A stretch of 39,964 nucleotides of DNA, from assembly GCA_020624805.1 (NCBI GenBank), contig JAHKVW010000010.1, positions 1-39,964 of the forward strand, written 5' to 3'. Of the stretch, positions 1 to 7,251 are shown in pieces (position 1 is the first letter of the stretch; each line of letters starts with the position of its first letter). The position numbers and the translations under genes were made by a program. Source of the stretch: a bacterium (GTDB lineage Bacteria; Bacillota; Clostridia; Oscillospirales; Acutalibacteraceae). The notes beneath the pieces are model-generated. The model was not told the origin of the DNA. It ran no database searches and saw only the letters and a program-made list of their open reading frames with translations.

Positions 1-2264
1 CGCCCGGCGAGGCAGAAATCACCAATGAGCTGATGACGCTGGCAATGTCCAATCAGGATTTGACCAAGATCGTTGACAAGAAGCAGATCCTCCTTCCTGA
101 CTTCACAGTCCATGCTTCTTACACCGAGCCCGGAGAACAGCCGACGGATGCTCCTGCACCCACACAGGCTCCTACCGCTGCACCCACACAGGCTCCCACA
201 CAGGCTCCTACCGTAGCTCCGACTCAGGCGCCCACACAGGCTCCGACGGATGCTCCCGTAGGTAAAGCAACTGTCACGATCTACGGTCTTGACGGTGAAA
301 GTGAAACAAAGGAATTCAATGTCGGCGATACCTTCACGGTATACACCACACTGAACACCTCCGCATATAACAACGGCAGTATCGGTACACTGGACGGCAG
401 ACAGCTCTACACCAACGCGGTTCTGGAGCTCGCTGATCAGTACGATTCCACCTCGGGTGAGATCATCGACCTTGAGGGCATGTTCCCGGTCACCATGAAC
501 GCGACCATGGCAGGCGGTAATTTGACCGATCTGACCGATGATCCGGAGTATCATGATCCGACCCGCGGCGCTATCTTCTACAACGCGTCTACACCTTCGA
601 TCGTTAACGGCTTTATGTTTGACAGCAACAACGCGATCCTGATCAAATCCCATTACACGGTCAAGGCGCCCGGTGAGGCAGAGGTCACCAATGAGATGGT
701 AAATCTGGCAATGTCTAACGAGGATATTGATTCCATCATCAAAAACGGTGAGATCCTCCTTCCCGATTTCAGACTCCACGCTTCCTTTATCGAGCCCGCG
801 GCACAGCCGACGGATGCTCCCGTTCCCACTCAGGCTCCCACTCAGGCTCCCACTCAGGCTCCCGAGCCCACTGTGGCACCGACTGAGGCTCCCGATGTCA
901 CTAACAGAACCATCATCTTCTCTAATAACAAGGGCTTCAGCACCGTCAACATCTATTATTGGTCTGATGAGAGCGAGCCTGTAGAGTGGCCCGGCGTTCC
1001 GATGACGTATTATGATACCAACGAGCTTAATGAGCAGCGCTACATCTATGAGATGCCTGCGGGTATGACTTACTACATCATCAACGACGGCACACAGCAG
1101 ACCGTTGACATCACCTTCAACGGCGCTACCGGTGTCTATATGACCGATAAGGATGGCGGTGGTAACTACGAGGTTGCGTTCTATGAGATCGTCGGCGGTG
1201 ATGATCCTACCACCGCTCCCGAGCCGACTACTCCCGCTACTGACATCACTGACGGTTACTATCTGGTCGGCACCATGACCGATTGGAAAGCGGAATCCGC
1301 GTACAAGTTCAGTGAGAACGCCTCCAACCCCGGCGAGTATATGCTCAGCACCACTCTCGCCTCCGGCGACGGCATCAAGGCGGTCAAGGTCGAGAACGGC
1401 GCGATCACCACATGGTATCCCGACGGTATGGATAACGACTACACTGTTGACGCGGCTCACGCGGGCGACGTCACTGTCTACTTCAAGCCCGCCTATCAGG
1501 CTGATTGGAGCGCTTTCGGCGGATATCTCTATATCGACGGCGGTTCTACACCGACTCCCGATCCGACAACAGCTCCGACTGAGGCTTCCGATGTTACCGA
1601 TAGAACCATCATCTTCTCTAATAACAAGGGCTTCAGCACCGTCAACATCTATTATTGGTCTGATGAAGACGAGCCCGTAGACTGGCCCGGCGTTCCGATG
1701 ACGTATTATGATACCAACGAGCATAACGAGCAGCGCTACATCTTTGAGATGCCTGCGGGTATGACTTACTACATCATCAACGACGGCACACAGCAGACGG
1801 TTGACGTTACGTTCACCGGTGCTACCGGCGTATACATGACCGATAAGGACGGCGCCGGCAACTACCAAGTAGCTTTCTATGACATCGAAACTCCGGCTCC
1901 TACACCGGATCCGACCACAGCTCCTGAGCCGACCACGGCTCCCGAGCCGGAGAAGAACTACGTTTACCTTGCTCCCGCTATCTGGGATGTCGCTGACGCG
2001 ACCGAAAGATTCCAGCTCTATATCTGGAACGATGACGGCGAGCAGTGGTTGACCGGTACGCCGGTCAGCGGCAAGTATCAGTTTGAGGTTCCCGCAGGAT
2101 ACACAGACGGCATCTTCGTCCGTATGAATTCCGCTGAGCCTGCCGATGATTGGAACAGCGTATGGAACCAGACAGGCGATCTGACCCTGAGTATCGGCAA
2201 GACCTACACGATCAATTCGTGGACCGGCGGCGATAACGGCAACAGCGGCGGTTCATGGTCCTGA
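1..2264 (+). CDS. Starch-binding multidomain surface protein, CBM26-like modules (5' end outside window)
   Basis: The reading frame is open from base 3, so the start lies upstream. The visible part is a string of beta-type modules joined by PT-rich linkers (PTQAPT, PTTAPEPT). In order by nucleotide: the tail of one repeat domain (3-130), a linker, a full copy of that domain (about 259-795), a CBM26-like module (about 900-1195), a module starting YYLVGTMTDW (about 1246-1545), a second CBM26-like module (about 1597-1890), and a C-terminal module starting YVYLAPAIWDV (about 1954-2225). The CBM26-like copies carry the EWPGVPM or DWPGVPM motif, an IINDGTQQTVD strand and conserved aromatics expected to stack on alpha-glucan. 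I see no catalytic domain, dockerin or LPxTG. The two CBM26 copies are almost identical in DNA, so this is a recent duplication. Starch adhesion is inferred; the product could also carry an enzyme domain upstream. Confidence 0.75.
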   Translation, partial: PGEAEITNELMTLAMSNQDLTKIVDKKQILLPDFTVHASYTEPGEQPTDAPAPTQAPTAAPTQAPTQAPTVAPTQAPTQAPTDAPVGKATVTIYGLDGESETKEFNVGDTFTVYTTLNTSAYNNGSIGTLDGRQLYTNAVLELADQYDSTSGEIIDLEGMFPVTMNATMAGGNLTDLTDDPEYHDPTRGAIFYNASTPSIVNGFMFDSNNAILIKSHYTVKAPGEAEVTNEMVNLAMSNEDIDSIIKNGEILLPDFRLHASFIEPAAQPTDAPVPTQAPTQAPTQAPEPTVAPTEAPDVTNRTIIFSNNKGFSTVNIYYWSDESEPVEWPGVPMTYYDTNELNEQRYIYEMPAGMTYYIINDGTQQTVDITFNGATGVYMTDKDGGGNYEVAFYEIVGGDDPTTAPEPTTPATDITDGYYLVGTMTDWKAESAYKFSENASNPGEYMLSTTLASGDGIKAVKVENGAITTWYPDGMDNDYTVDAAHAGDVTVYFKPAYQADWSAFGGYLYIDGGSTPTPDPTTAPTEASDVTDRTIIFSNNKGFSTVNIYYWSDEDEPVDWPGVPMTYYDTNEHNEQRYIFEMPAGMTYYIINDGTQQTVDVTFTGATGVYMTDKDGAGNYQVAFYDIETPAPTPDPTTAPEPTTAPEPEKNYVYLAPAIWDVADATERFQLYIWNDDGEQWLTGTPVSGKYQFEVPAGYTDGIFVRMNSAEPADDWNSVWNQTGDLTLSIGKTYTINSWTGGDNGNSGGSWS

Positions 2265-2306
2265 TCGGCCTTAGCTGAAAGAAAAAAGAATAACGGATAA
2301 TCGAAA

Positions 2307-2334
2307 AGGGGCAGGCTTCGGTCTGCCCCTGTTT
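2307..2334 (+). terminator. Intrinsic terminator after the starch-binding gene
   Basis: AGGGGCAG (2307-2314) pairs with CTGCCCCT (2323-2330). A G-T pair and a C-G pair extend the stem around a TTCG tetraloop, and GTTTCTT follows. It lies 43 bases after the stop codon. Confidence 0.85.
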
Positions 2335-2341
2335 CTTGCGG

Positions 2342-2370
2342 TTGACGATTCAGCGCAAAGACGTTATAAT
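2342..2370 (+). promoter_or_regulatory. Sigma-A type promoter for rqcP
   Basis: TTGACG (2342-2347), a 17-bp spacer, then TATAAT (2365-2370). The start codon chosen for rqcP is 28 bases after the -10 box. Confidence 0.75.
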
Positions 2371-2397
2371 ATGGTCAGCAAACTCTTGGAGGTTATG

Positions 2398-2637
2398 ATG
2401 AGATTAGATAAATATTTGAAGGTTTCCCGCATCATCAAGCGCCGTACCGTCGCCAACGAGGTATGCAACGCGGGCAAGGCGGTCGTCAACGGCAAGGTCG
2501 CGCGCGCTTCTTATGATGTGAAGGTTGGCGACGTGGTGGAGCTGAATTTTGAATCCCGCTCCGTCAAATTCCGCGTCGACAAGGTGGTCGAGACCATCCG
2601 CAAAGAGGATGTATCCTCGATGTACACGCCTTTATAG
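2398..2637 (+). CDS. rqcP: S4-domain ribosome quality control protein RqcP (YabO)
   Basis: A 79-residue S4 RNA-binding protein starting MRLDKYLKVSRIIKRR. This matches B. subtilis YabO/RqcP in length, in the N-terminal S4 signature and in the C-terminal KED...MYT motif. The family works with RqcH on obstructed 50S subunits to add poly-alanine tails to stalled nascent chains. The start at 2398 is preferred because GGAGG (2388-2392) is 5 bases upstream; the ATG at 2395 is too close and the one at 2371 would place the ribosome site inside the gene. It heads the same gene order as the yabO-yabP-yabQ-divIC region of Bacillus, except that an acetyltransferase gene sits between it and yabP. Confidence 0.9.
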   Translation: MRLDKYLKVSRIIKRRTVANEVCNAGKAVVNGKVARASYDVKVGDVVELNFESRSVKFRVDKVVETIRKEDVSSMYTPL

Positions 2638-2670
2638 GCTGAATCAAAACAAAGAAAGGTCGAATACAAA

Positions 2671-3123
2671 ATGGAATCATATCGCTGTCTCACACTGCGG
2701 GAGGATCCTGCGTTAAAGGACGCCGCCGCGCAGTGGTTTCACGAAAAATGGGGGGTACCGAAAGAAGCGTACCTCGAATGTATGGAAGAATATCTCGGCG
2801 AACAGACGGAAAACGGCTGGTACCTGTGCCTGGACGGTGAAAAGATCATTGCGGGCTTGGGTGTGATCGAGAACGATTTCCACGATCGAAAGGATCTGTC
2901 GCCCAACGTGTGCGCCGTATATACGGAAGAGGCATACCGCGGACGGGGTATCGCCGGTCGACTGCTGAATATGGTCGTCGACGATATGAAGGCAAAGGGG
3001 ATCAGTCCGCTGTATCTGGTGACGGATCACACCGGCTTTTATGAGCGCTATGGTTGGGAGTTTCTCTGCATGGTGCAGGGCGACGGCGAGCCGGACATGA
3101 CGCGGATGTATATCCACCGCTGA
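2671..3123 (+). CDS. GNAT-family N-acetyltransferase
   Basis: A 150-residue single-domain protein. Motif A of the GNAT fold is clear at about residues 90-105 (YRGRGIAGRLLNMVV, the R-G-x-G-I-A acetyl-CoA pyrophosphate loop). It is followed by a predicted strand YLVTDHTGFYERYGWEF, where YERYGW is typical of motif B. The acceptor substrate cannot be told from the sequence. AAAGAAAGG lies just upstream as a ribosome site. It sits between rqcP and yabP, a position not occupied by an acetyltransferase in Bacillus, and no promoter of its own is obvious, so it is probably co-transcribed with rqcP. Confidence 0.85.
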   Translation: MESYRCLTLREDPALKDAAAQWFHEKWGVPKEAYLECMEEYLGEQTENGWYLCLDGEKIIAGLGVIENDFHDRKDLSPNVCAVYTEEAYRGRGIAGRLLNMVVDDMKAKGISPLYLVTDHTGFYERYGWEFLCMVQGDGEPDMTRMYIHR

Positions 3124-3151
3124 ACATCACAAAAGCATATTTGAAGAAAAA

Positions 3152-3186
3152 CCCTCATATTATCTACAGATAAGATAATATGGGGG
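3152..3186 (+). promoter_or_regulatory. Hairpin that buries the yabP ribosome binding site
   Basis: A perfect 14-bp stem (3152-3165 with 3173-3186, one T-G pair) and a 7-base loop. The 3' arm ends in the GGGGG that forms the yabP Shine-Dalgarno site (3182-3187). Only TTTGTT follows, so it is a weak terminator at best. It could block yabP translation on transcripts arriving from rqcP. Confidence 0.6.
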
Positions 3187-3193
3187 ATTTGTT

Positions 3194-3463
3194 ATGCCTG
3201 AAGCTATGATGAAAAAGCCGCATATCCTGACGCTTGATAATCGCAAGCTGCTCACGCTCAGTGGGGTAGAGGATGTGTCCGGCTTCGATGAACAGACCAT
3301 CAACGTCAAATTGAGCGACGCGACCTTGGTCGTCAAGGGCACGGGACTGCATATCAGCAAGCTGAGTCTGGAGAGCGGCGATGTGGTGATCGACGGGCTG
3401 ATCACCTCGCTGCAATATCTGGGTGCGTCCAACGGATCACTGCGCTCGCGGCTGTTCCGCTGA
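3194..3463 (+). CDS. yabP: Sporulation protein YabP
   Basis: An 89-residue protein of the YabP/YqfC family, recognisable from HILTLDNRKLLTLSGVEDV and LVVKGTGLHISKLSLESGDV, with the family's usual length of about 90-100 residues. In B. subtilis yabP and yabQ are mother-cell sporulation genes, and yabQ is needed for cortex formation. The stop codon (3461-3463) shares its last base with the yabQ ATG (TGATG), so the two are translationally coupled. The GGGGGA ribosome site is the 3' arm of a stable hairpin, suggesting that translation depends on where the transcript starts. A sigma-E promoter is expected, but I could not place one with confidence. Confidence 0.9.
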   Translation: MPEAMMKKPHILTLDNRKLLTLSGVEDVSGFDEQTINVKLSDATLVVKGTGLHISKLSLESGDVVIDGLITSLQYLGASNGSLRSRLFR

Positions 3464-4050
3464 TGGGGATCTCGCTTTCCGCCCAGACCGCCTACTTTCT
3501 CTGGTCGGTGGTGCTGGGTGTGGCACTCGGCGTGCTGTATGATATGATCCGCGCCGCGCGTATGGTACTGCGCGCGGGGAAAATCCATGTGCTGATCTCC
3601 GACGTCGTATTCTTCACGGTGTGCGGCGTGATCACCTCGCTGTTCTCACTGCCGTTCAACAAGGGGGATGTGCGGGCGTTCATCCTCTTCGGCGAGGCGG
3701 TCGGATTCTTAGCGTATCGCCTTACACTGGGTAGCGTTATGGGTAAGGTGTACGCATTTTTAGCGAAGAAGATACGTAGTTTTGTACAAAAAATACGAAA
3801 AATTTTACAAATTTTTTTCAATTACCTATTGAAGTCCATAGCCTATCTGTTGTATAATGTAGGTGTAATAATAGATAAGTTGCATCGATATGCGGCTGAG
3901 AAAAAACAAAACCATCGTGCCGAAAGGTCAAAACGACAACGTCGGCGCATTCATAAGGATAAATATCATGAGCAAAAAAGAAACAAAAAAACCGCATACC
4001 GCGTCAAAGCGAAAACGCGACAGCGCAGAAGAGCCGCAGAGCGAGGGTAG
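3463..4050 (+). CDS. yabQ: Spore cortex biosynthesis protein YabQ
   Basis: A 195-residue membrane protein. The N-terminal half has several hydrophobic segments starting QTAYFLWSVVLGVALGVLYD, then DVVFFTVCGVITSLFSLPF and RAFILFGEAVGFLAYRL, in the pattern of YabQ. The C-terminal 60 residues are very basic and read through the divIC start: the last 83 bases (3968-4050) overlap divIC in another frame. The basic tail may be functional or may simply be tolerated because of the overlap. The start is set by the one-base overlap with the yabP stop. The role is inferred from B. subtilis, where loss of yabQ blocks spore cortex formation. Confidence 0.88.
   Translation: MGISLSAQTAYFLWSVVLGVALGVLYDMIRAARMVLRAGKIHVLISDVVFFTVCGVITSLFSLPFNKGDVRAFILFGEAVGFLAYRLTLGSVMGKVYAFLAKKIRSFVQKIRKILQIFFNYLLKSIAYLLYNVGVIIDKLHRYAAEKKQNHRAERSKRQRRRIHKDKYHEQKRNKKTAYRVKAKTRQRRRAAERG
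3829..3858 (+). promoter_or_regulatory. Sigma-A type promoter inside yabQ, for divIC
   Basis: TTGAAG (3829-3834), an 18-bp spacer, then a perfect TATAAT (3853-3858), inside the yabQ coding region about 110 bases before divIC. It would uncouple vegetative divIC expression from the sporulation genes. Confidence 0.6.
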
Positions 4051-4348
4051 AAGACTTCTGTCCCGCCCTGTGATCGTCGTGATCTCTTTGGTTGCGGTAG
4101 CGTTTTTGGTTTACTCCATGGTATCGATCATCGGCATCCGCTCCCAGATCCGCGAACGTCAGGCAGAGCTGGATGAGCTTAAGGAGCAGATCACGGTACA
4201 GGAGATCAAAAACGAGGATATCCAAAAATTGTATAATTCCACCGGCACGGATTCTGACTTTTCCGCTTTGGCGGAGCAGATCGCCCGCGATGATCTTGAT
4301 TATATCAAAGAGGGCGAGCGTGTATTTGTTAACGTAGCCGGTGACTGA
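3968..4348 (+). CDS. divIC: Cell division protein DivIC (FtsB family)
   Basis: A 126-residue bitopic membrane protein. It has a basic cytoplasmic N-terminus, one transmembrane helix at about residues 32-54 (RPVIVVISLVAVAFLVYSM), then a coiled coil (QIRERQAELDELKEQI) and the closing YIKEGERVFVN motif typical of the septum formation initiator family. DivIC forms a complex with DivIB and FtsL at the division septum. The start at 3968 is chosen because AAGGA (3955-3959) lies 8 bases upstream. It overlaps the 3' end of yabQ by 83 bases, and a good internal promoter sits in yabQ. Confidence 0.9.
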   Translation: MSKKETKKPHTASKRKRDSAEEPQSEGRRLLSRPVIVVISLVAVAFLVYSMVSIIGIRSQIRERQAELDELKEQITVQEIKNEDIQKLYNSTGTDSDFSALAEQIARDDLDYIKEGERVFVNVAGD

Positions 4349-4417
4349 GTATTTTACATCACCACAACAAGGCTGAGGGGTCTTGGCACAGTAAAGAGTT
4401 AAGGGGAAAACAACTGA

Positions 4418-4906
4418 ATGGCATTGAGTGTAGGCGAAATCGTAAACGGGAAGGTAACAGGCATCACTAACTTCGGCGCGTTTGTCGAGACCGAAGATGG
4501 TTCTCGCGGGATGATCCATATCTCTGAGATATCCCGCTCCTATATCGAGGACATCAAATCCGTCCTCAAGATCGGACAGGCTGTGACGGTCAAGGTGATC
4601 TCTGTTGCCGATGACGGCAAAGTTGCGCTGTCGATGAAACAGCTGGAAAAAGCTGACGCGAACAAAAAGCCCGCGGCGAAAGGTAAGCCGCGTACGCGTG
4701 AACCCCAAAAGCAGAGAAAGAAATATGAGCCCGCGCCTCCGGTTACCTCTCCGGGCGACTTTGAGTGGCAGAGCTCTTCGTCGGGCGGATCCTTTGAGGA
4801 TATGATGAGCAAGTTCAAGCGCACCTCCGAGGATAAGATGTCCGACCTTAAACGTGGCGAGAGCCGCGGCTATTCCCGACGCGGGAACGGCGGCGGTCGT
4901 AAATAA
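4418..4906 (+). CDS. S1-domain RNA-binding protein (YabR type)
   Basis: A 162-residue protein with one S1 domain at residues 1-75 (VGEIVNGKVTGITNFGAFVE, GMIHISEIS, DDGKVALSMKQ) and a long basic, low-complexity tail that ends in Gly/Arg. An S1 protein directly behind divIC is the arrangement of B. subtilis yabR. It probably binds RNA or ribosomes through the S1 fold, with the tail adding nonspecific RNA contacts; the exact role is unknown. AAGGGG (4401-4406) is 11 bases upstream of the ATG, which is slightly far. hpf follows 22 bases after the stop. Confidence 0.85.
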   Translation: MALSVGEIVNGKVTGITNFGAFVETEDGSRGMIHISEISRSYIEDIKSVLKIGQAVTVKVISVADDGKVALSMKQLEKADANKKPAAKGKPRTREPQKQRKKYEPAPPVTSPGDFEWQSSSSGGSFEDMMSKFKRTSEDKMSDLKRGESRGYSRRGNGGGRK

Positions 4907-4928
4907 ATTATTGCTGGGAGGCATTATT

Positions 4929-5465
4929 ATGAAGATTACCTACACCGAACGCAAGTGTAATCTTAGGGACAACTTCAAACAGAGAGTCGAGAAGAAGCTT
5001 TCAAAATTTGACAAGATCTTCTCCGATGAGGCTCAGGCGTTTGTGGTCGCCACCGTTGACAAAAACTCTCAGACCGTTGAGATCACGATCCGTGACAAGT
5101 CGATGGTTTACAGAGCTGAAAAGACAATGCCTGAGATGAATGACGCTGTAGATAAGTGTATCGACGTCCTCGGTCGTCAGTTGAGAAAGAATAAGTCGAA
5201 GCTGGAGAAACGCCTCAGAAAAGGCTCTCTCGAGGAGCTGGTCGCTCCCGCGGAAGAGCCGGAGATCGAGGAAGAGGATTACACCATCGTCCGCACCAAG
5301 GAGATCCCCGTCAAGCCGATCTCGGTGGATGAGGCGATCCTGCAGATGAACATGGTCGGTCACAAGTTCTATATGTTCACTAACGCGGATACCAACGAGG
5401 TCAACGTCGTCTATCTGCGTGATGACGGCAAATATGGCCTGCTGGTTCCGACATCCGGCGAATAA
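4929..5465 (+). CDS. hpf: Ribosome hibernation promoting factor, long form
   Basis: A 178-residue long-form HPF. The N-terminal S30AE domain (residues 1 to about 100, starting MKITYTERKCNLRD) binds the 30S decoding region. A charged linker follows, then the C-terminal dimerisation domain from about residue 120 (KPISVDEAILQMNMVGHKFY and the closing YGLLVP). The family joins two 70S ribosomes into inactive 100S dimers in stationary phase. The ATG at 4929 has GGGAGG (4916-4921) 7 bases upstream, so an upstream in-frame extension into the S1 gene is rejected. It is the last gene before the terminator at 5607. Confidence 0.93.
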   Translation: MKITYTERKCNLRDNFKQRVEKKLSKFDKIFSDEAQAFVVATVDKNSQTVEITIRDKSMVYRAEKTMPEMNDAVDKCIDVLGRQLRKNKSKLEKRLRKGSLEELVAPAEEPEIEEEDYTIVRTKEIPVKPISVDEAILQMNMVGHKFYMFTNADTNEVNVVYLRDDGKYGLLVPTSGE

Positions 5466-5606
5466 ACGTATTGTCATTGTAAGGCTGTGGAACTGCGTTT
5501 TCACTGCCGCAGTAATCTCGGTTATCACAAGATAAGGACGAGATCGTCCGATCTTAACTGATCGAAAGAAAGGGGAGAAGCTCCGTTAGATTCTTCCCTT
5601 GTACGT

Positions 5607-5637
5607 GCGGACAGCGTTTCTGCTGTCCGCTTTCGTT
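5607..5637 (+). terminator. Intrinsic terminator after hpf
   Basis: GCGGACAGC (5607-5615) pairs perfectly with GCTGTCCGC (5622-5630) around GTTTCT, followed by TTTCGTT. Confidence 0.85.
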
Positions 5638-5651
5638 ATATAACGCTTACC

Positions 5652-5836
5652 GTAGGGGAGGGGCTTGCTCCTCCCGCAACCTTTCCGATAAATGGATGGA
5701 AAATGCGAAGCAGATCAATTTCTCCGTAGGGTACGGCATTTATGACGTACCGAGGATGACGGCCGTTTCATTGATCGAAAGCAAAAGATAGGATCGAAAC
5801 GTTTCTGACATGCGGACGAGCATGGCTCGTCCCTAC
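5652..5836. repeat. Composite hairpin element, copy A
   Basis: This copy is 185 bp. It starts with GTAGGGGAGG...CCTCCC (5652-5677), then has a spacer, GTAGGGTACG...CGTACC (5726-5751), a second spacer with GATGACGG and ATCGAAAGC, and ends with CATGCGGACGAGC...CCCTAC (5809-5836). The last hairpin has 8-bp arms (5814-5821 with 5825-5832). The same skeleton recurs at 10655, 37426 and 37818 with different hairpin contents. Confidence 0.75.
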
Positions 5837-5888
5837 GGAAATGCTTCGTATCCTCGATCGTTAGGATTTGTTACCTAACGTTCCGCTG

Positions 5889-5927
5889 CGGTACAGCATT
5901 TGGACACGCGTGTCCGCCGTACCCTAC
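5889..5927. repeat. Single hairpin module with nested GGACACGCGTGTCC palindrome
   Basis: GGTAC at the 5' side pairs with GTACC near the 3' end, closed by CCCTAC (5922-5927). Nested inside is the perfect 14-bp palindrome GGACACGCGTGTCC (5902-5915). The same palindrome lies inside the last hairpin of copy C near 37606. Confidence 0.65.
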
Positions 5928-5951
5928 AATTTTTTCGTACAGGATTCTTCG

Positions 5952-5980
5952 TTGCCGAAAGGCAGTTTCCGTGCTATAAT
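5952..5980 (+). promoter_or_regulatory. Sigma-A type promoter for the THUMP methyltransferase
   Basis: TTGCCG (5952-5957), a 17-bp spacer, then TATAAT (5975-5980). AAAGGAGG (5991-5998) follows as ribosome site. Confidence 0.75.
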
Positions 5981-6006
5981 GGACTTGATAAAAGGAGGAT
6001 GATCCT

Positions 6007-7116
6007 ATGCAGTTTGTCGCGCCCTGTCTGCTGGGGCTGGAAGGGCTTGCCGCCAACGATCTGAAATTCAAAGGAATATCCGACGTCCGCGCCGAAAACG
6101 GCAAGGTGCTGTTTTCGGGCGATGAAAGCACCCTGGTGCGCGCCAATCTCTGCTCGAGCCTTTGCGCGAGGGTGTTCATCCTGATGGCTGAGTTTGACGC
6201 GCGGGATTTTGATACCCTTTTTGAGGGGGTCAAGGCGGCTGATTGGAGCCGCTATATCGGCGAGCGCGACGCGTTTCCCGTCAAGGGCAGCAGCCTGAGC
6301 TCGGAGCTCAACTCTATCCCCGCCTGCCAGAAGATCATCAAAAAGGCGGTCGTCGAAAAGCTCAAGGAGCGTTATCACACCTCGTGGTTCGAGGAGGACG
6401 GCGGCGTGCATCAGATCCAGTTCCGCATCTTCAAGAACCGTGTCAGCGTCTATCTCGACACGACCGGCGCGGCGCTGAACAAACGCGGCTACCGCGCCTT
6501 GTCGAATGACGCGCCGATGAAGGAGACCCTCGCCGCCGCGATGGTCGAGCTCGCCCGTGTACGAAAGGATCATATCGTGGTCGATCCGTTCTGCGGCAGC
6601 GGTACGATCGTCATCGAAGCCGCCCGCAAAGCGCTGAACATCATGCCGGGCGTCGATCGTGAATTCGCCTTTGAGGCGTGGTCGCAGATCGATCCCGCCG
6701 TCATCGAAAGAGAGCGTCAACGTGCCCGCGCAGAAGAACGCGATGAGGCGGCGTTCATGGGCTACGGCTATGACATCGACGACGCATCCCTGGAGCTGGC
6801 GCAGCATAACGCGGAGTTGGCGAGAGTCAGCGACAGGATCCGCTTTGAGAAGCGTGATTTCCGTGATTATACCGACAGCTATGAGCGGGTGAGTGTGATC
6901 ACCAACCCGCCCTACGGCGAGCGGCTACTCGATATCGAACAGGCGCGCGATCTGTATCGGACGATGGGGGAGAAGTTCAGCCAAAAGCAGTTTCATTCCT
7001 ACACGATCATCTCTCCGGATGAAAGGTTCGAGCAGCTTTTCGGCAGAGCCGCCGATAAGCGCCGCAAGCTCTATAACGGCACGCTGAAATGTCAGGTGTA
7101 TCAATATTACAGATAA
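6007..7116 (+). CDS. THUMP-domain class I RNA methyltransferase (RlmL N-half / YpsC type)
   Basis: A 369-residue protein. The N-terminal third, with PCLLGLEGLAANDL and the KNRVSVYLDTTG strand, has the ferredoxin-like and THUMP layout of RNA-modifying enzymes. The C-terminal half is a UPF0020-type Rossmann methyltransferase: motif I is VDPFCGSGTIVIEAA at about residue 195 and the catalytic motif IV is NPPYGERL at about residue 300. The NPPY motif is used for amino-group (N2-guanine) methylation of RNA, so a 23S rRNA m2G activity is likely but not shown. Length agrees with single-domain YpsC homologues rather than two-domain RlmKL. AAAGGAGG is 8 bases before the ATG, and the gene has its own promoter. 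Confidence 0.88.
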   Translation: MQFVAPCLLGLEGLAANDLKFKGISDVRAENGKVLFSGDESTLVRANLCSSLCARVFILMAEFDARDFDTLFEGVKAADWSRYIGERDAFPVKGSSLSSELNSIPACQKIIKKAVVEKLKERYHTSWFEEDGGVHQIQFRIFKNRVSVYLDTTGAALNKRGYRALSNDAPMKETLAAAMVELARVRKDHIVVDPFCGSGTIVIEAARKALNIMPGVDREFAFEAWSQIDPAVIERERQRARAEERDEAAFMGYGYDIDDASLELAQHNAELARVSDRIRFEKRDFRDYTDSYERVSVITNPPYGERLLDIEQARDLYRTMGEKFSQKQFHSYTIISPDERFEQLFGRAADKRRKLYNGTLKCQVYQYYR

Positions 7117-7144
7117 TTCTATATTAGAAATATAATTCGTGAAT

Positions 7145-7173
7145 TTGACTTTTATTTGAGAATACGGTATAAT
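7145..7173 (+). promoter_or_regulatory. Sigma-A type promoter for the substrate-binding protein gene
   Basis: TTGACT (7145-7150), a 17-bp spacer, then TATAAT (7168-7173). A leader of about 70 bases with a GC-rich inverted repeat near 7200 precedes the AGGAGG site (7241-7246). Confidence 0.78.
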
Positions 7174-7251
7174 AAACAGAATAGTTAAGCACTTTTACCG
7201 CGGCGATTCTGCCGCCATACAATCTTTTCAGATTCGTATAAGGAGGCTTGC

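Larger units (their letters stand above)
5466..6006. other. Intergenic region with terminator and repeats
   Basis: This 541-base gap has no convincing gene. It holds the hpf terminator (5607-5637), composite element copy A (5652-5836), a separate hairpin module (5889-5927) and the promoter and ribosome site of the next gene. A hairpin-rich stretch at 5837-5888 is otherwise unexplained. Confidence 0.7.

Noticed and set aside
3152..3190. Intrinsic terminator after the GNAT gene
   Set aside because: The stem is strong but only TTTGTT follows and the 3' arm is the yabP ribosome site; a regulatory hairpin fits better, though weak termination is possible.
5652..5930. Small RNA gene or riboswitch
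   Set aside because: Hairpins recur in several unrelated gaps in both orientations and carry no recognised riboswitch core, so a repeat family fits better.
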